Assembly (NCBI GenBank): GCA_947567585.1
Contig: CANONE010000019.1
Span: forward strand, 1-21,108
DNA length: 21,108 nt
Reading direction: 5' to 3'
Source of the DNA: an uncultured Clostridia bacterium
GTDB taxonomy: Bacteria > Bacillota > Clostridia > Oscillospirales > Acutalibacteraceae
The notes below the pieces were generated by a model. It was given only the letters and a program-made list of their open reading frames with translations, was not told where the DNA came from and made no database searches. How positions within the stretch are numbered: the first letter of the stretch is position 1; each line of letters opens with the position of its first letter. Positions 20,537 through 21,108 of the stretch are shown piece after piece. The position numbers and the translations under genes are program-made.

Positions 20537-21108
20537 GTCTTCTCTCCCCCATCCATTTGGCCATTGCCCGGGCCGAAACCAGATCTTCCTGTGTAGTAAG
20601 CTTGAAGTTCTTATACTCTCCCTGGGTCAGCTTCACCTGCCTTCCCATCGCCTCTACAAGCTGACAGTCATCCGTATATACCGCGCCCATGGAATTTGCG
20701 TACTTAATAGAATTTATATATAGCTTTCTTTCAAAAGCCTGCGGCGTCTGTATGGTCATAAGGCTTTTCCGATCCGGCGTTGTCTGCACAAAGCCCCTGC
20801 TGTCGACAATTTTACAGGTGTCTTTACAGGGGACCGCCGCGCTGGCGGCTTTGTATACCAGCGCGTCCTGACATACCGCGTTTACCGTCTTCAGGGAAAC
20901 CATTGGTCTTGCTCCGTCATGAATCAGTACATATGGGTATTCATTTCCCAAAGCCACAACTCCGTTCCACACGGAATTTTGCCTTTCTTTTCCGCCTATG
21001 GCAAAAATCACCTCCTTATGAACATTCCGCGTGATCTCCTCGAACCGCTCCCGGTCCTCCTGCCTGCAAACGAAACATATTTTATGGACGTATCTACACG
21101 CGGACAGC
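20496..21108 (-). CDS. ispD: 2-C-methyl-D-erythritol 4-phosphate cytidylyltransferase, 5' end missing
   Basis: IspD transfers CMP from CTP to methylerythritol 4-phosphate in the MEP pathway. The frame is open to the window edge, giving the last 203 residues; the N-terminal CTP-binding loop lies outside. The visible sequence runs ICFVCRQEDRERFEEITRN, AIGGKERQNSVWNGV, VLIHDGARPMVSLKTV, ASAAVPCKDTCKIV, TIQTPQAFERKLY, AVYTDDCQLVEAMGR and YKNFKLTTQEDLVSARA. All of these are IspD blocks. The internal GTG at 21011 is not the start because homology continues upstream of it. The tail after AMAKWM is basic (ERRHANRYRLRRTQAR) and overlaps ispF. Confidence 0.95.
   Translation of the reverse strand, partial: LSACRYVHKICFVCRQEDRERFEEITRNVHKEVIFAIGGKERQNSVWNGVVALGNEYPYVLIHDGARPMVSLKTVNAVCQDALVYKAASAAVPCKDTCKIVDSRGFVQTTPDRKSLMTIQTPQAFERKLYINSIKYANSMGAVYTDDCQLVEAMGRQVKLTQGEYKNFKLTTQEDLVSARAMAKWMGERRHANRYRLRRTQAR

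Overview
The window reads as chromosomal DNA of a Gram-positive anaerobe of the class Clostridia, probably an Oscillospiraceae/Ruminococcaceae-type gut bacterium. The grounds are the gene order dgt-dnaG-rpoD, the flavin-dependent thymidylate synthase ThyX, strong AGGAGG-type ribosome binding sites before most genes, TATAAT promoters with 17-base spacers, and the GC-rich sequence with hairpin repeats between genes. Species cannot be told from the sequence alone. Most of the window is housekeeping. I see no phage, integrase, CRISPR array, secretion cluster or defence cluster.

Layout. One gene, a DUF362 protein at 43-912, lies on the + strand. The first ~57 bases before it encode, in the same frame, the nucleotide-binding motif of a family 2 glycosyltransferase, so the left edge is either a fusion point or a chimeric join. 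A strong terminator (1023-1059) separates it from everything else, and all other genes are on the - strand. Read in their transcription direction from the right edge they are: ispD (cut by the edge) and ispF of the MEP isoprenoid pathway; an intracellular GH29 alpha-L-fucosidase; a large duplicated transglutaminase-like protein; a nitroreductase; an orphan lipoprotein solute-binding protein; a small membrane-anchored protein followed by thyX, a thymidylate kinase, an RpiB/LacAB-type isomerase and a DJ-1 protein; mltG and a U32 protein with a 4-base overlap; rpmE with a DUF2087 gene; a YigZ/IMPACT protein; dgt, dnaG and rpoD; a small two-helix membrane protein; and an Rrf2-type regulator.

How genes fit together. 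thyX (dTMP synthesis) and the thymidylate kinase (dTMP to dTDP) overlap by 4 bases, a direct two-step route. dgt, dnaG and rpoD form the macromolecular-synthesis group. mltG is a cell-wall enzyme. The U32 protein carries the four-cysteine signature of the tRNA-hydroxylation (TrhP-like) group.

The least ordinary content is between and inside genes. A family of short GC-rich hairpin repeats is scattered through the intergenic regions, and its copies show compensatory stem changes. One copy sits inside a 133-bp MITE-like element with ~25-bp inverted ends, just upstream of the transglutaminase gene. That protein is itself an internal duplication whose second half has lost the catalytic residues.
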